From contig JAJTBO010000020.1 in NCBI GenBank assembly GCA_021286855.1, positions 1-64,000 on the forward strand: 64,000 nt of DNA. Direction: 5' to 3'. This DNA comes from Hyphomicrobiales bacterium (lineage in GTDB: Bacteria > Pseudomonadota > Alphaproteobacteria > Rhizobiales > Ancalomicrobiaceae). The position numbers were made by a program, and so were the translations under genes. The stretch's first letter is position 1, and every line of letters starts with the position of its first letter. Below, piece by piece: positions 35,118 through 44,317 of the stretch. The notes under the pieces were generated by a model. The model saw only the letters and a program-made list of their open reading frames with translations. It did no database searches and was not told the DNA's origin.

Positions 35118-35669
35118 TCAGTAGCCACCCTTCTTGCCCGTGCCGGCGAAGACGAAGTCGTACTTCAGCTCGAAGGGCTCGAACCACGGACCGACGCCGG
35201 TCTCCTTGTCGACGTGACGGCCGAAATGGGCGTGCATGTTGGCCGCGGGCGAGGCGATCTTCAGCGTCAGCTCGTATTTGCCGGGGCCGGCGAGCTTGAC
35301 GTTGTCGCCGTAGTGCGGGCCGTCGTTGGCGACCATCGGCATGAACGGGCCCTTGGCGACCACCTTGCCGTCCTTGGTCAGGGCGAATTCGACGACCAGA
35401 TAGGGAACCCAGTCGCCCTTGGCGAAGCCGTTCTTGTTGTCCTTGGTCGCCTTGATGTCGGCCTCCAGATGGACGTCGCTGTCGGTGGCGGCGCGCATCA
35501 TGCCGGCCGGCTCCATCTCGATCGGCTGGAGGTAGACCGCGGCGACCTCGAGGCCGGCCTTGGTCTGCGGCTTGCCGATCGGATATTCCTTGGCAGCGGC
35601 GGCGAGCGTCGCGCCGAGGAGGCCGGCGAGCGCGAGGACGGAGAGCTTGGACGACGACGAGACGGACAT
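35118..35669 (-). CDS. ftrA: Periplasmic iron-binding protein FtrA (P19/Tpd family), 183 aa
   Basis: Exported protein (signal about 1-25) of the P19 family, which binds ferrous iron with Met, His and Glu side chains: YLQPIEMEPAGM, DSDVHLEADIKA, MVANDGPHYGDNVKL and NMHAHFGRH. First gene of ftrABCD. A Fur-box-like sequence lies 21 bases upstream of the ATG. Confidence 0.92.
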   Translation of the reverse strand: MSVSSSSKLSVLALAGLLGATLAAAAKEYPIGKPQTKAGLEVAAVYLQPIEMEPAGMMRAATDSDVHLEADIKATKDNKNGFAKGDWVPYLVVEFALTKDGKVVAKGPFMPMVANDGPHYGDNVKLAGPGKYELTLKIASPAANMHAHFGRHVDKETGVGPWFEPFELKYDFVFAGTGKKGGY

Positions 35670-35689
35670 GACGAGCCCCTAGTTGCGAG

Positions 35690-35704
35690 TGATTGTCATA
35701 TTCA
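35690..35704 (-). promoter_or_regulatory. Fur-box-like site upstream of ftrA
   Basis: TGATTGTCATATTCA matches 10 of 14 positions of the 7-1-7 Fur consensus. It sits where a repressor would block ftrABCD. Rhizobial iron genes may instead answer to RirA or Irr, so the regulator is uncertain. Confidence 0.4.
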
Positions 35705-35828
35705 TATGCATCTGAGTGGCGACGTCAATCGGGAAATTCCAGATGTCGTCGCGGCATCGGCGAAACAGCGACGCATCTGCGACACGGGAGCATGCGAAGG
35801 GGAGGGTCCATCGCCGAGGAGGCCGACC

Positions 35829-36599
35829 ATGACCGAGATCCATTCCGCCGCCGCGTCCGGCTTTTCCGCCGCCGCCGCCACCTACGCCGCCGGCCGGCCG
35901 GACTATCCGGCGGCGCTCGACGGCTGGCTCGTCGAGACGCTCGGGCTTTCGCCCGGCAAGGTCGCGGTCGATCTCGGCGCGGGCACCGGCAAGTTCACGC
36001 CGCGGCTTCTTTCGACCGGCGCGAGGGTGATCGCGGTCGAACCGGTCGCGGCGATGCGGGCCGAACTCGCGGCGCGCTTCGCCGAGGTCGAGGCGCTGGA
36101 GGGGACGGCGCAGGCGATGCCGCTTCCCGACGGATCCGTCGACGCGGTCGTCTGCGCGCAGGCGTTCCACTGGTTCGCGTCGGCCGAAGCGCTCGCCGAG
36201 ATCCGGCGGGCGCTGAAGCCGGGCGGAGCGCTCGGCCTCGTATGGAACGAGCGCGACGAGCGGACGGCCTGGGTGGCGGCGCTCACCCGGCTGATGACCC
36301 CTCACGAAGGCGACGCGCCGCGGTTTCACTCCGGCGCGTGGCGGGAGGTGTTTCCGGCGGAAGGGTTCTCGGCGCTGGAGGAGACGCGGATGAGGCACGG
36401 CCATACCGGTCCTGCGGAGCGGGTGATCGTCGATCGGCTGCTGTCGGTGAGTTTCATCGCGGCGTTGCCGGAGGCGGACCGAGGGGCATTCGCAACGCAG
36501 GTGCGGGCGCTGATCGCGGCGACGCCGGAGCTCGCCGGCGGCAAGACGGCGACCTTCCCCTACGAGACCGTCGCCTACGTCTGCCGCAGGACCGGCTGA
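35829..36599 (+). CDS. Class I SAM-dependent methyltransferase, 256 aa
   Basis: Small soluble methyltransferase of the Methyltransf_11 type. AAATYAAGRPDYPAAL leads into the SAM site VAVDLGAGTGKFTPRL, then VIAVEPVAAMRAELA, GTAQAMPLPDGSVDAVVCAQAFHWFAS and LKPGGALGLVWNERD. GAGGAGG lies just before the ATG at 35829. Substrate not predictable; related proteins are often called trans-aconitate or putative methyltransferases. Confidence 0.85.
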   Translation: MTEIHSAAASGFSAAAATYAAGRPDYPAALDGWLVETLGLSPGKVAVDLGAGTGKFTPRLLSTGARVIAVEPVAAMRAELAARFAEVEALEGTAQAMPLPDGSVDAVVCAQAFHWFASAEALAEIRRALKPGGALGLVWNERDERTAWVAALTRLMTPHEGDAPRFHSGAWREVFPAEGFSALEETRMRHGHTGPAERVIVDRLLSVSFIAALPEADRGAFATQVRALIAATPELAGGKTATFPYETVAYVCRRTG

Positions 36600-36687
36600 G
36601 CGTGGATTTCGATTGATCTCGCGGATCGCATCTGATCCCATGATCGTCGGCGTCGATCAAATTCGATGCTGGACGACGGGGACGACG

Positions 36688-37605
36688 ATGAACCTGCGCG
36701 ATCTGCAATACATCCTGGCGGTCGCCGATCTCGGCCATTTCGGCCGGGCGGCGGAGGCCTGCCACGTGTCGCAGCCGACGCTGTCGGGTCAGATCCTCAA
36801 GCTCGAGGACGAGCTCGGGGTCAGGATCTTCGAGCGGGTCGGTCGGTCGATCCGTCCGACGCCGGTCGGCGAGCAGATTCTCGGCCATGCGCGGCGCGCC
36901 GTCTCGGCGGCGGACGACATCTCGGCGCTGGCGCGCGCGAGCCGCGATCCGCTCGCCGGCCCCTTGCGGCTCGGCGTCATTCCGACGCTGGCGCCCTACC
37001 TGATGCCCTTCGTGCTGCCGATCGCGGCTGAGGCGCTGCCGGCGGCGCCCTTGATGCTCTACGAGGATCTGACCGCCAATCTGCTGGCGGCGCTGACCGA
37101 GGGGCGGCTCGAGGCGGCGATCATCGCCTCCGATCCCGGCGACCCGCGGCTGACCCAGCATCTCCTCTTCGACGAACCGTTCTGGGTGGTGCTGCCGCCC
37201 GGCCATCCGCTCGCGGCGAAGGCGGTGATCGAGGCCGACGATCTCGATCCGAAGGCGCTGCTGTTGCTCGCCGACGGTCACTGCCTGCGCGATCAGGCGC
37301 TGGAGTTCTGCGGCCATCCGGAGCGCGGCGAGACGGCGGGGGCGGACATCCGCGCGACCTCGCTGGAGACGCTCTTACATCTGACCGCCGCCAACTACGG
37401 CATCACCCTTGTGCCGCGGCTGGCGGTGGGCAACGACATCGGCCTCGTCGGCAAACTCGAGACGCGGCCGCTCGAAGGCGACCACCATTTCCGCCGCGTC
37501 CGGCTGATCCACCGGGTCAACACGCCGCGCCAACAGGCGCTGGCGCTCTTGGCCGAGATGATCCGCAAGGGCGTGCCGGAGGGGGTGGAGCGGCTCCAAG
37601 GGTGA
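36688..37605 (+). CDS. oxyR: Peroxide sensor OxyR, LysR family, 305 aa
   Basis: LysR-type regulator: helix-turn-helix with MNLRDLQYILAVADLGHFGRAAEACHVSQPTLS, then the effector domain. The redox pair is DGHCLRDQALEFCGH, two Cys nine residues apart exactly as in E. coli OxyR (Cys199/Cys208). ATG 36688 gives the family N terminus. No catalase or peroxiredoxin lies next to it in this window. Confidence 0.93.
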   Translation: MNLRDLQYILAVADLGHFGRAAEACHVSQPTLSGQILKLEDELGVRIFERVGRSIRPTPVGEQILGHARRAVSAADDISALARASRDPLAGPLRLGVIPTLAPYLMPFVLPIAAEALPAAPLMLYEDLTANLLAALTEGRLEAAIIASDPGDPRLTQHLLFDEPFWVVLPPGHPLAAKAVIEADDLDPKALLLLADGHCLRDQALEFCGHPERGETAGADIRATSLETLLHLTAANYGITLVPRLAVGNDIGLVGKLETRPLEGDHHFRRVRLIHRVNTPRQQALALLAEMIRKGVPEGVERLQG

Positions 37606-37622
37606 GGAGATGTCCTCGGCGG

Positions 37623-39416
37623 TCAGGCGAAGATCGCCGGCGACATCCCGCGCAGCGAATTGCCGAGGAACCACCTCGCGCCGTCGAGATCTGCGATCCT
37701 CAGATCCGCCTCGACCGCTCGTCCGGTCTCGATCAGCTCGCGTCGGAGCACGCCGGGCAGCAGGCCGTGACGCGCCGCCGGGGTGAGGAGGACGCCGTCC
37801 CTCTCCACGAAGAGGTTGGCGCGGGTCGTTTCGGTCAGAAAGCCGTCGCGATTGACGAAGACGAGGTCGTCGAGGCCGCGCGCCTCGGCCTCGGCGCTCG
37901 CCGCGTCCCAGCGGGCGCGTTTCGTCGTCTTGTGACGGAGAAAGGGATCGCCGGCGTCGACGGGCGCGCGGGCGAGGCCGACGCGGAGCGGTCGATCGGG
38001 CAGGGGCGCGAGCGGCGGGGCGGCGAGCGTCGTGCGGCCGTCGCGGGAAAGCTCGATGCGGACGCGGCGGGGGGCGTCAGCGCCGAGGATCAGCGCGTCG
38101 AGGTCGGTCCGCAGACGGGTGAGATCGAGCGGGAAGCCGAGGGCGGCGGCCGAGGCGGCGAGCCTGTCGAGATGGCGGGGAAGGCGGACGAAGCCTTCCT
38201 CCGGCGACCAACGCAGGGTCTCGATCAGGCCCCAGTCCTCGGCGAGATCGGTGAGGACGCGCGCCTTCAGCTTCGCCTCGGCCCATTCGTTCGCGCCGAC
38301 GCTGTCGGCGACGATGCCGCCGCCGACGCCCCAGGCGGACGAGCCGTCGGAAAACAGCGTCGCGGTGCGGATGGCGACGTTCAGATCGATCCCGCCGTCG
38401 GGACCGAAGACGCCGATCGCGCCGGTGTAGACATCGCGCGGGCGGGCTTCCAGGTTCCGGATGATCGACATCGCCATCAGCTTCGGCGCGCCGGTGATCG
38501 AGCCGCAGGGGAAGATCGCGCGGACGAGGTCGGCGGTGGTGGTTCCGGGCGCGAGGCGCGCGGTGACCGTCGAGGTCAGGGTGTGCAGGGTCGGGTAGGT
38601 CTCGACGCGGAAGAGCTCGGGCACCTCGACCGAGCCGAGGGCGGCGACGCGGGCGAGATCATTCCTCATCAGATCGACGATCATCAGGTTCTCGGCGCGT
38701 TGCTTCTCGTCGGCGAGAAGGGCGGCGCGGGCGGCTTCGTCGGCTTCGGGCGTCGCCCCGCGCGCCGTCGTGCCCTTCATCGGGCGGGTGACGGCGAGGT
38801 CGCCCTCGACCCGCAGGAACAGCTCCGGCGAGACGGAGAGGATCGTCGCGTCGGAGAGCGCGATCAGGCCGCCGTGGGCGACCGGTTGGCCGGCGCGCAG
38901 CGCGGCGAAGAGGGCGAGCGGATCGCCGTCGAAGCGGACGTCGATCGGGACGGTCAGATTGACCTGATAGACGTCGCCGGCGGCGATCCGGTCGAGGATG
39001 CGGTCGACCTTTTCCGCGTGAACCGCGCCGTCGTGGGCAAATGCGAAATCGGCGAGCGGCGGCGGTGGATCGCGCCGGGCGAGGGCTTCGTCGAGGACGC
39101 GGCCGGGGAGTTCGAGCGGGGCCTCGAACAGGCCGAACCAGAGCAGCGGCAGACGGCGGCCTTGGGGGAGAAGCGGCGTCAGGCGCGGCTCGAAGAGGTA
39201 GCCGAGTTCATAGGCGAGGAAGCCGGCGGCGTGGAGGCCGCGGGCGCGGGCGGCGTCGAGGGCGACGAGCGCCGGTTCGACCTCGTCCGGCCGGTCGGCG
39301 CGGATCTCGGCGACGGGGTCGGCGAAGAGCCGAGCCGGGCGGCCGGGGGCGAGGCGGTCCTCGAGGAGGACGAAGGGCCGGGCGAGGTCGGCGAAGGGAT
39401 CGAGCGGCGCGGGCAT
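37623..39416 (-). CDS. pabB: Fused aminodeoxychorismate synthase component I and lyase (PabB-PabC), 597 aa
   Basis: Makes p-aminobenzoate for folate. Residues 1-375 are PabB/chorismate-binding: DVYQVNLTVPIDVRF, SPELFLRVEG, TRPMKGTTARG, NLMIVDLMRNDLARV and FPCGSITGAPKLMAM. Residues about 400-597 are a class IV PLP lyase with Lys in RHKTTKRARWDAA and FLTETTRANLFVE. ATG 39416 has GAGG 7 bases upstream; a GTG at 39428 overlapping cbiO is less likely. Its neighbours concern cobalt, so the operon link to cbiO may be positional only. folP, folB and folK are 8 kb away. Confidence 0.93.
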   Translation of the reverse strand: MPAPLDPFADLARPFVLLEDRLAPGRPARLFADPVAEIRADRPDEVEPALVALDAARARGLHAAGFLAYELGYLFEPRLTPLLPQGRRLPLLWFGLFEAPLELPGRVLDEALARRDPPPPLADFAFAHDGAVHAEKVDRILDRIAAGDVYQVNLTVPIDVRFDGDPLALFAALRAGQPVAHGGLIALSDATILSVSPELFLRVEGDLAVTRPMKGTTARGATPEADEAARAALLADEKQRAENLMIVDLMRNDLARVAALGSVEVPELFRVETYPTLHTLTSTVTARLAPGTTTADLVRAIFPCGSITGAPKLMAMSIIRNLEARPRDVYTGAIGVFGPDGGIDLNVAIRTATLFSDGSSAWGVGGGIVADSVGANEWAEAKLKARVLTDLAEDWGLIETLRWSPEEGFVRLPRHLDRLAASAAALGFPLDLTRLRTDLDALILGADAPRRVRIELSRDGRTTLAAPPLAPLPDRPLRVGLARAPVDAGDPFLRHKTTKRARWDAASAEAEARGLDDLVFVNRDGFLTETTRANLFVERDGVLLTPAARHGLLPGVLRRELIETGRAVEADLRIADLDGARWFLGNSLRGMSPAIFA

Positions 39417-39424
39417 GAGCGGCC

Positions 39425-40156
39425 TCACGCCTCGACGGCGTCGAGGCCGGCGCGGTCCATGGCGGCGGCGTCGCGGAGGAGGTCGCGGGCCGGGCCATGG
39501 CCGACGATGCGGCCGTCCTGGAACAGCACGGCGTCATGGGCGAAGCGATGCGCCAGGACGACGTCGTGGGTGGTGAAGACCAGCGTCGCGCCGGCGGCTT
39601 CCAGCGCCTCGAGCGTGGCGAGCAGACGGCGGGCGGAGCGGGCGTCGAGGCCGGCGGTCGGCTCGTCGAGGAGCAGGATCTCCGGCCGCATGGCGACTGC
39701 GCCGGCGATCGCCGCGCGCTTCTTCTGGCCGAAGGAGAGCATGTGGGTCGGGCGATCGGCGAGATCGGCGATGTCGAGGGCTTCGAGCGCCTCGCGCACC
39801 CGCGCCTCGGCTTCGTCGCGGGCGAGGCCGAGGTTGAGCGGGCCGAAGGAGACGTCTTCGAAGACGGTCGGGGCGAAGAGTTGGTCGTCGGCGTCCTGCA
39901 GGACGAGGCCGACGCGGCGACGCCAGGCGACGAGACCGGCGCGGTCCCAGGCGACGGGCGCGCCGTCGAGGAGGATGCGGCCGGCGCTCGGGCGCAGGGT
40001 GCCGTTGAGATGCAGCAGCAGCGTCGTCTTGCCGGCGCCGTTCGGGCCGAGCACGGCGAGACGGCGGCCGCGGGCGACGGCGAGATCGACGTGGTCGAGG
40101 GCCGGCACGCCGCCGGGATAGACGTAGGTCAGCCCTTCGGCGACGAGCAGGCTCAT
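39425..40156 (-). CDS. cbiO: Cobalt ECF transporter ATPase CbiO, 243 aa
   Basis: ABC ATPase: Walker A LGPNGAGKTTLL, signature LSFGQKKRAAIAGA, Walker B ILLLDEPTAGLD, H-loop TTHDVVLA; QDADDQLFAPTVFEDVSFGP is typical of CbiO. Its ATG overlaps the cbiQ stop. Confidence 0.93.
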   Translation of the reverse strand: MSLLVAEGLTYVYPGGVPALDHVDLAVARGRRLAVLGPNGAGKTTLLLHLNGTLRPSAGRILLDGAPVAWDRAGLVAWRRRVGLVLQDADDQLFAPTVFEDVSFGPLNLGLARDEAEARVREALEALDIADLADRPTHMLSFGQKKRAAIAGAVAMRPEILLLDEPTAGLDARSARRLLATLEALEAAGATLVFTTHDVVLAHRFAHDAVLFQDGRIVGHGPARDLLRDAAAMDRAGLDAVEA

Positions 40157-40887
40157 GGGACGAGGCATCCGAACAGGGCGAGGGCGACGAGAAGGGCGAG
40201 GATCGCGGCGAGACGGCGGATCGAGACCGGCGGCTCGGGGCGGAGCACGGCGAGCGACGCGCCGGTCCAGCCGCGGGCGGCGAGGCCCTGTTCCAGGCGA
40301 TGGGCGCGATCGAGGGTGCGCGGCAGCAGGTTGGCCGCCAGCATGCCGGTCGAGCGGATGCGGCGCTTCCAGTCGACATGGCCGAGGCGGGCGGCCTGGG
40401 CGGCGTTCATCGACTGGGCGGTGTCGCCGGCGACGAGCAGGAAGCGATGGGTGAGGAGCGCGATCTCGACGATCTCGGCCGGCACGCCGACGCGCCGCAG
40501 CGCCGCGACGAGATCGGTCGCCGGGGTGGTCAGCGTCAGCGTGAGGAGGCCGGCGATCGCCGCGGTCGCGCGCAGGGTCAGCGCGCTCGCCGCGGCGAGG
40601 CCGCCGGGCGCCAGCGCGACGCCGTGATCGCCGACGGTGACGATGAGTGTCGCCGCCCCGGTCAGCACGAAGCCGAGCGGCGCGGCGAGGATCTTCGCCC
40701 AGGTGGCGAGCGGCACGCCCGCGCCCCGCGTCACCACGAGGGTGGCGACGACGAGGATCGCCGGCGCGGCCGGCCAGGGCGGCAGGGCGAGAGCGAGGGC
40801 GAGAAGGCCGAGCCCGAGCAGGGCCTTCTCGACGAGAGGACGGCCGCGCCACCGGTTGGTGGCGGCGATCCTATCGATCGGCGTCAT
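40153..40887 (-). CDS. cbiQ: Cobalt ECF transporter transmembrane protein CbiQ, 244 aa
   Basis: Membrane coupling (T) component with 5-6 helices and the coupling-helix motif SMNAAQAARLG plus AHRLEQGLAARGW. Start at ATG 40887, inside the end of cbiN. Part of cbiMNQO. Confidence 0.9.
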   Translation of the reverse strand: MTPIDRIAATNRWRGRPLVEKALLGLGLLALALALPPWPAAPAILVVATLVVTRGAGVPLATWAKILAAPLGFVLTGAATLIVTVGDHGVALAPGGLAAASALTLRATAAIAGLLTLTLTTPATDLVAALRRVGVPAEIVEIALLTHRFLLVAGDTAQSMNAAQAARLGHVDWKRRIRSTGMLAANLLPRTLDRAHRLEQGLAARGWTGASLAVLRPEPPVSIRRLAAILALLVALALFGCLVP

Positions 40888-41173
40888 CGCGACGGCGGCT
40901 CCCGTGACGACGGCCGATGACATAGCCGAGGACGCCGGCGCCGATCGCCGCCTCGAGGGCGAAGATCGTCGCCTCGATCTCCTTCGACGGCGGCTCCCAG
41001 AAGGGATGGGTCCAACGGACATAGCCGGGGTGCGAGTCCTCGATCGCCTTGGAGCCGGCGTCGTCGGTGCCGAGGAACTGGCCGTCGATCTTCAACGCCA
41101 TCGGAGCCGCGACGATCGCGGCGGCGAGCACGAGGAGGAGGATCGAGGCGCGGGGGGAGAGCGACGAGGTCAT
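40871..41173 (-). CDS. cbiN: Cobalt transport protein CbiN, 100 aa
   Basis: Small membrane protein with helices at each end and a periplasmic loop containing DGQFLGTDDAGSKAIEDSHPGY, as in CbiN. Works with CbiM in metal loading. Overlaps cbiQ by 17 bases and follows cbiM by one base. Confidence 0.93.
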   Translation of the reverse strand: MTSSLSPRASILLLVLAAAIVAAPMALKIDGQFLGTDDAGSKAIEDSHPGYVRWTHPFWEPPSKEIEATIFALEAAIGAGVLGYVIGRRHGSRRRDDADR

Positions 41174-41174
41174 G

Positions 41175-41837
41175 TCAGCGCACTCCCGCCACGTGGCCGT
41201 CGACGGCGCTCGGAAGGCGGCCGACGAGCGCGTTCATCACCACGATCACCACGAAGCCTTCGGCGATCGCCAGCGGCACCTGGGTGACGGCGAAGATGCC
41301 GGCGAACTTCAGGAAAGCGCCGAGATAGCCGGACGTCGGGTCGGGGAATGCCAGCGCCAGTTCGAAGGAGGTGACGACATAGGTCGAGAGATCGGCGAGC
41401 GCCGCGCCGAGAAAGACGGCGACGGTCGCCGGCAGACGAAGCGCGCTCGCTCCCTTCCATGCGGCCCAGCCGACCCAGGGGCCGACGATCGCCATCGAGA
41501 AGACGTTGGCGCCCAGCGTGGTCAGGCCGCCGTGGGCGAGCAGAAGCGCCTGAAAGACGAGGACGATCGTGCCGAGCAGCGCCATCACCGAAGGGCCGAA
41601 GGCGATGGCGCCCAGACCGGTGCCGGTCGGGTGCGAGCAGGAGCCGGTCACCGAGGGCAGCTTCAGCGCCGAGAGGACGAAGGTGAAGGCGCCGGCGGCG
41701 GCGAGCGTCAGCCGCGCCTCGGGGCGGTCGCGCAGGATGCGGCGCAGCGACATCGCGCCGGCGACGACGAAGGGCGTCGAGACGAGCCACCACGCGGCGG
41801 CGTGGGACGCGGGAAGGAAGCCTTCCATGATGTGCAT
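41175..41837 (-). CDS. cbiM: Cobalt ECF transporter substrate-binding protein CbiM, 220 aa
   Basis: Metal-binding membrane (S) component. Begins MHIMEGFLP, where the N-terminal Met and His2 bind Co(II); [17 protein letters not shown] is the second conserved site. First gene after the cobalamin riboswitch, which together with CbiN argues for cobalt rather than nickel. Confidence 0.95.
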   Translation of the reverse strand: MHIMEGFLPASHAAAWWLVSTPFVVAGAMSLRRILRDRPEARLTLAAAGAFTFVLSALKLPSVTGSCSHPTGTGLGAIAFGPSVMALLGTIVLVFQALLLAHGGLTTLGANVFSMAIVGPWVGWAAWKGASALRLPATVAVFLGAALADLSTYVVTSFELALAFPDPTSGYLGAFLKFAGIFAVTQVPLAIAEGFVVIVVMNALVGRLPSAVDGHVAGVR

Positions 41838-41959
41838 GTCATTCCACCTCTGCTTCCGAGCACGCCGCTCGATTTCTCGCCGGCCTTCTCTTCCGAGAAG
41901 ACCGAGATCTCGCCTGCCGGGACACCCCGCCCGAGGGACGCGAACGACGTTTCTGCGGA

Positions 41960-42186
41960 CGGCAGGTCTCCCGGCTCGCGGATCACGCGGGTCTCGGTCG
42001 AGCCTTCCCGATCTCGCGTCCCCGGGTGGCCTCGGGGGAGATCAGTGGCCGGTCGCGTCTCCCGCGACCCGATGAACCGAGCCCTTTCCGCATACGGTCG
42101 CGGGGGCGGCCACGGCGCCGGGATCGAGCGATCCCTTCCCGTGTTCCCTCTTCGGCCGAATCGACCCGAGGGTCGAAGCGGCACCG
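41960..42186 (-). promoter_or_regulatory. Cobalamin riboswitch controlling cbiMNQO
   Basis: Minus-strand sequence has the adenosylcobalamin aptamer landmarks in order: GGTGCC, GGGAAnnn with TCCCGG, GCCCCCGCGACCGTATGCGG (B12-box partner region), GCCACTG, GGGAAGGC and final GAGCCGGGAGACCTGCC. It ends 123 bases before cbiM. Binding of cobalamin should shut off cobalt uptake. The remaining bases to 42484 show no gene and should contain the promoters for this RNA and for the copper chaperone. Confidence 0.93.
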
Positions 42187-42484
42187 TCCTGGCCTCACCG
42201 TAAGCACGGCGACCGCCACGGCGCAAGGCCGGGCCGACACGCGACCTCGAGAGCGCCGGCGGATTGACGGGAACTTCCGAAATTCCGCATTGTTCAGGCT
42301 CGATCGAAGCGTTTCGCGGACGATGGATGTGATTTGGGGCCGGGGTATGGCTTCGAGCCGGCGAAACGCCGACCGACTTGCCGGAAGACAAGGACGGCGA
42401 CCCGCCGTCATGGCTTCGTCGAGCCTTCGCCTCGCTCCTCGAGACCGCACGACGCACCCGCCACGAACCGAAAGACGACTTCCC

Positions 42485-43000
42485 ATGACGACGTTCCGCA
42501 CCATCGCCTTCGCCTGCGGTCTCACTCTCCTCGGCGGCGCGGCGTTCGGCCACGACGTGAAGTTCGACACGATCAAGGTGAGCCATCCCTGGACGCGGGC
42601 GACGCCGAAGGCGGCGCCGGTCGGCGCGGGTTACATGACGGTCGTCAACACCGGCGAAGCGCCGGACCGGCTGATCGGCGCGTCGAGCGACAGCTCCGAG
42701 AAGGTCGAGATCCACGACATGTCGATGGATGGCGGCATCATGCGGATGCGGGAAGTCGAGGGCGGCCTGCCGCTGAAGGCGAACGGACGGATCGAGCTGA
42801 AGCCCGGCGGTCACCATCTGATGTTCATCGGTCTCAAGACGCCGTTCGAACCGGGCAAGACCGTCAAGGTGACGCTGCAGTTCGAGAAGGCCGGCAAGCT
42901 CGACGTCGACTTCCTGGTCCAGGGCGCGGCGGCGCCGGCGATGGACCATTCGACCATGCCGCACATGGATCATTCCGGCATGAAGCCGATGGGCCAGTGA
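42485..43000 (+). CDS. Periplasmic copper chaperone PCu(A)C, 171 aa
   Basis: Signal peptide of about 22 residues (ending AFG), then the PCu(A)C fold with the Cu(I) ligands His and Met in VEIHDMSMDGGIMRMREV and GGHHLMFIGL. A C-terminal tail rich in Met and His (MDHSTMPHMDHSGMKPMG) adds a second copper site. Delivers copper to cytochrome oxidase. Closes with a strong terminator. Confidence 0.92.
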   Translation: MTTFRTIAFACGLTLLGGAAFGHDVKFDTIKVSHPWTRATPKAAPVGAGYMTVVNTGEAPDRLIGASSDSSEKVEIHDMSMDGGIMRMREVEGGLPLKANGRIELKPGGHHLMFIGLKTPFEPGKTVKVTLQFEKAGKLDVDFLVQGAAAPAMDHSTMPHMDHSGMKPMGQ

Positions 43001-43021
43001 GCCCGACGGGCGATCGATCGA

Positions 43022-43061
43022 AAACGAAAGAGGGCGGCCACGGAGCCGCCCTCTTTCGTTT
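43022..43061. terminator. Bidirectional terminator between PCu(A)C and nnrS
   Basis: Perfect 17-bp inverted repeat (arms beginning AAACGAAAGAGGGCGGC) with a 6-base loop between two convergent genes; A- and T-rich ends serve both directions. Confidence 0.92.
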
Positions 43062-43079
43062 CCTCGACGTTGCTCCGCC

Positions 43080-44255
43080 TCAGCGCGGCGTCGTCAGGAT
43101 CGGTCGGTAGACGACGACGAAGCCGGCGAAGGCGACGAGCCAGCCGACCGCGGCGAGATGCAGGAACAGGAATTCCGCCGCGCCGAAGCCCATGGCGATG
43201 CGGGCGAGGGCGGCGAGAAGGCCGCCGGCGTAGAGGGCGGCGATCGCGCGCGTCGCATGGAGCGGCCGGCCGGTGTGGCCGAGGCTCGCCCGCGTCATCA
43301 CGGCGAGGGTCATCAGGCCGATCGCGCCGATCGTCCAGGCGTGCAGCGCCGCCGAGGGCAGGATCGGCGCGCCGAAGAGGCTCGCGGCGAGGAGGACGAA
43401 GCCGAGGCCGACGAAGAGATAGGCGAGATGCAGGACGAGAACGAGCTTCTCGCCCCAGCAGCGCCAGCCGGACCAGCGGGCGAGGCGGGCGAGATGGGCG
43501 AGGCCGACGGCGAGGAGCGCGGTCGCGGTGATCGGGCCTTCCGGCAGGACGACCCACAGGGCGAAGACCAGCGCGGTGGCGACGGCGACGATCCGGTCGA
43601 AACGGGCGAAGGGGGTCGGCATCCGGCCGGGGCCACGATTGCGCAGCCAGTTGATGGTGAAGCTCGGCACGATGCGGCCGCCGATGATGACGATCAGCAT
43701 CACCGTCGCGGCGATGCCGAGGCGCTGGCCGTGCGGCGCGGTCCCGGTGAGGTACGCCTCGACGTGGAAGACGAGATTGCCGAGGGCCAGGGTCGCGATC
43801 GTCGCGACGACCTTCAGATTGCGCCAGTTCTTGCCCGCCCAGACCTCGCGTCCGGCGACGAAGAGGAGGGCGAAGAGAAAGACGAGGTCGAGGCCGGCCG
43901 CCGGGATCGGGCCGAGGTGAGCCGAAAAAGTGACGGCCGCCCGCCCGATCGCCCAGGCCAGGACCAGGGCGAGGAGCGGACGGCCGATCACAGGGAGACG
44001 TCCCGTCCAATTGGGGATCGCGGTCAGGAGGAACCCCGCGATCGCGGCCGGGCCGTAGCCGTAGAGCAGTTCATGGACATGCCAGTCGATCGGCGAGAAG
44101 GCCGTCGGCAGCGTCAGTCGGCCCTCGAAGAAGGGCAACCACAACACGATGGCGATCGCCGCCCAGGCGGCGGCGAACAGGAAGAAGGGACGAAATCCGC
44201 CGGCCAAGAGGGCCGGGCCGCGGTGGGCGCGAAGTCCTTCGGCGGTTCTCGCCAC
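43080..44255 (-). CDS. nnrS: NnrS-family membrane protein (nitric oxide tolerance), 391 aa
   Basis: Haem- and copper-containing inner-membrane protein with about 12 helices, linked to resistance to NO. Family marks are GFRPFFLFAAAWAA, DWHVHELLYGYGPAAIAGFLLTA, GRIVPSFTINWLR and VMTRASLGHTGRPL. The start is set at GTG 44255, with GGAG 7 bases upstream; the ATG at 44294 has no ribosome site and would lie over the expected transcription start. An Fnr/NnrR-type box at 44318-44331 then falls at the right distance. Confidence 0.9.
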   Translation of the reverse strand: MARTAEGLRAHRGPALLAGGFRPFFLFAAAWAAIAIVLWLPFFEGRLTLPTAFSPIDWHVHELLYGYGPAAIAGFLLTAIPNWTGRLPVIGRPLLALVLAWAIGRAAVTFSAHLGPIPAAGLDLVFLFALLFVAGREVWAGKNWRNLKVVATIATLALGNLVFHVEAYLTGTAPHGQRLGIAATVMLIVIIGGRIVPSFTINWLRNRGPGRMPTPFARFDRIVAVATALVFALWVVLPEGPITATALLAVGLAHLARLARWSGWRCWGEKLVLVLHLAYLFVGLGFVLLAASLFGAPILPSAALHAWTIGAIGLMTLAVMTRASLGHTGRPLHATRAIAALYAGGLLAALARIAMGFGAAEFLFLHLAAVGWLVAFAGFVVVYRPILTTPR

Positions 44256-44317
44256 GTCAAATCTCCATCGAAAGATCAACTTCGCCGCCGTCATGACACG
44301 GTCGCGCGGCGGAGCCC

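Noticed and set aside
34830-35828. N-terminal extension of the methyltransferase at 35829
   Set aside because: An open frame continues upstream but is antisense to ftrA and ftrB and has no family sequence; GAGGAGG marks the ATG at 35829.
39425-41837. Nickel transporter NikMNQO
   Set aside because: A cobalamin riboswitch lies upstream and CbiN is present, which favours cobalt.
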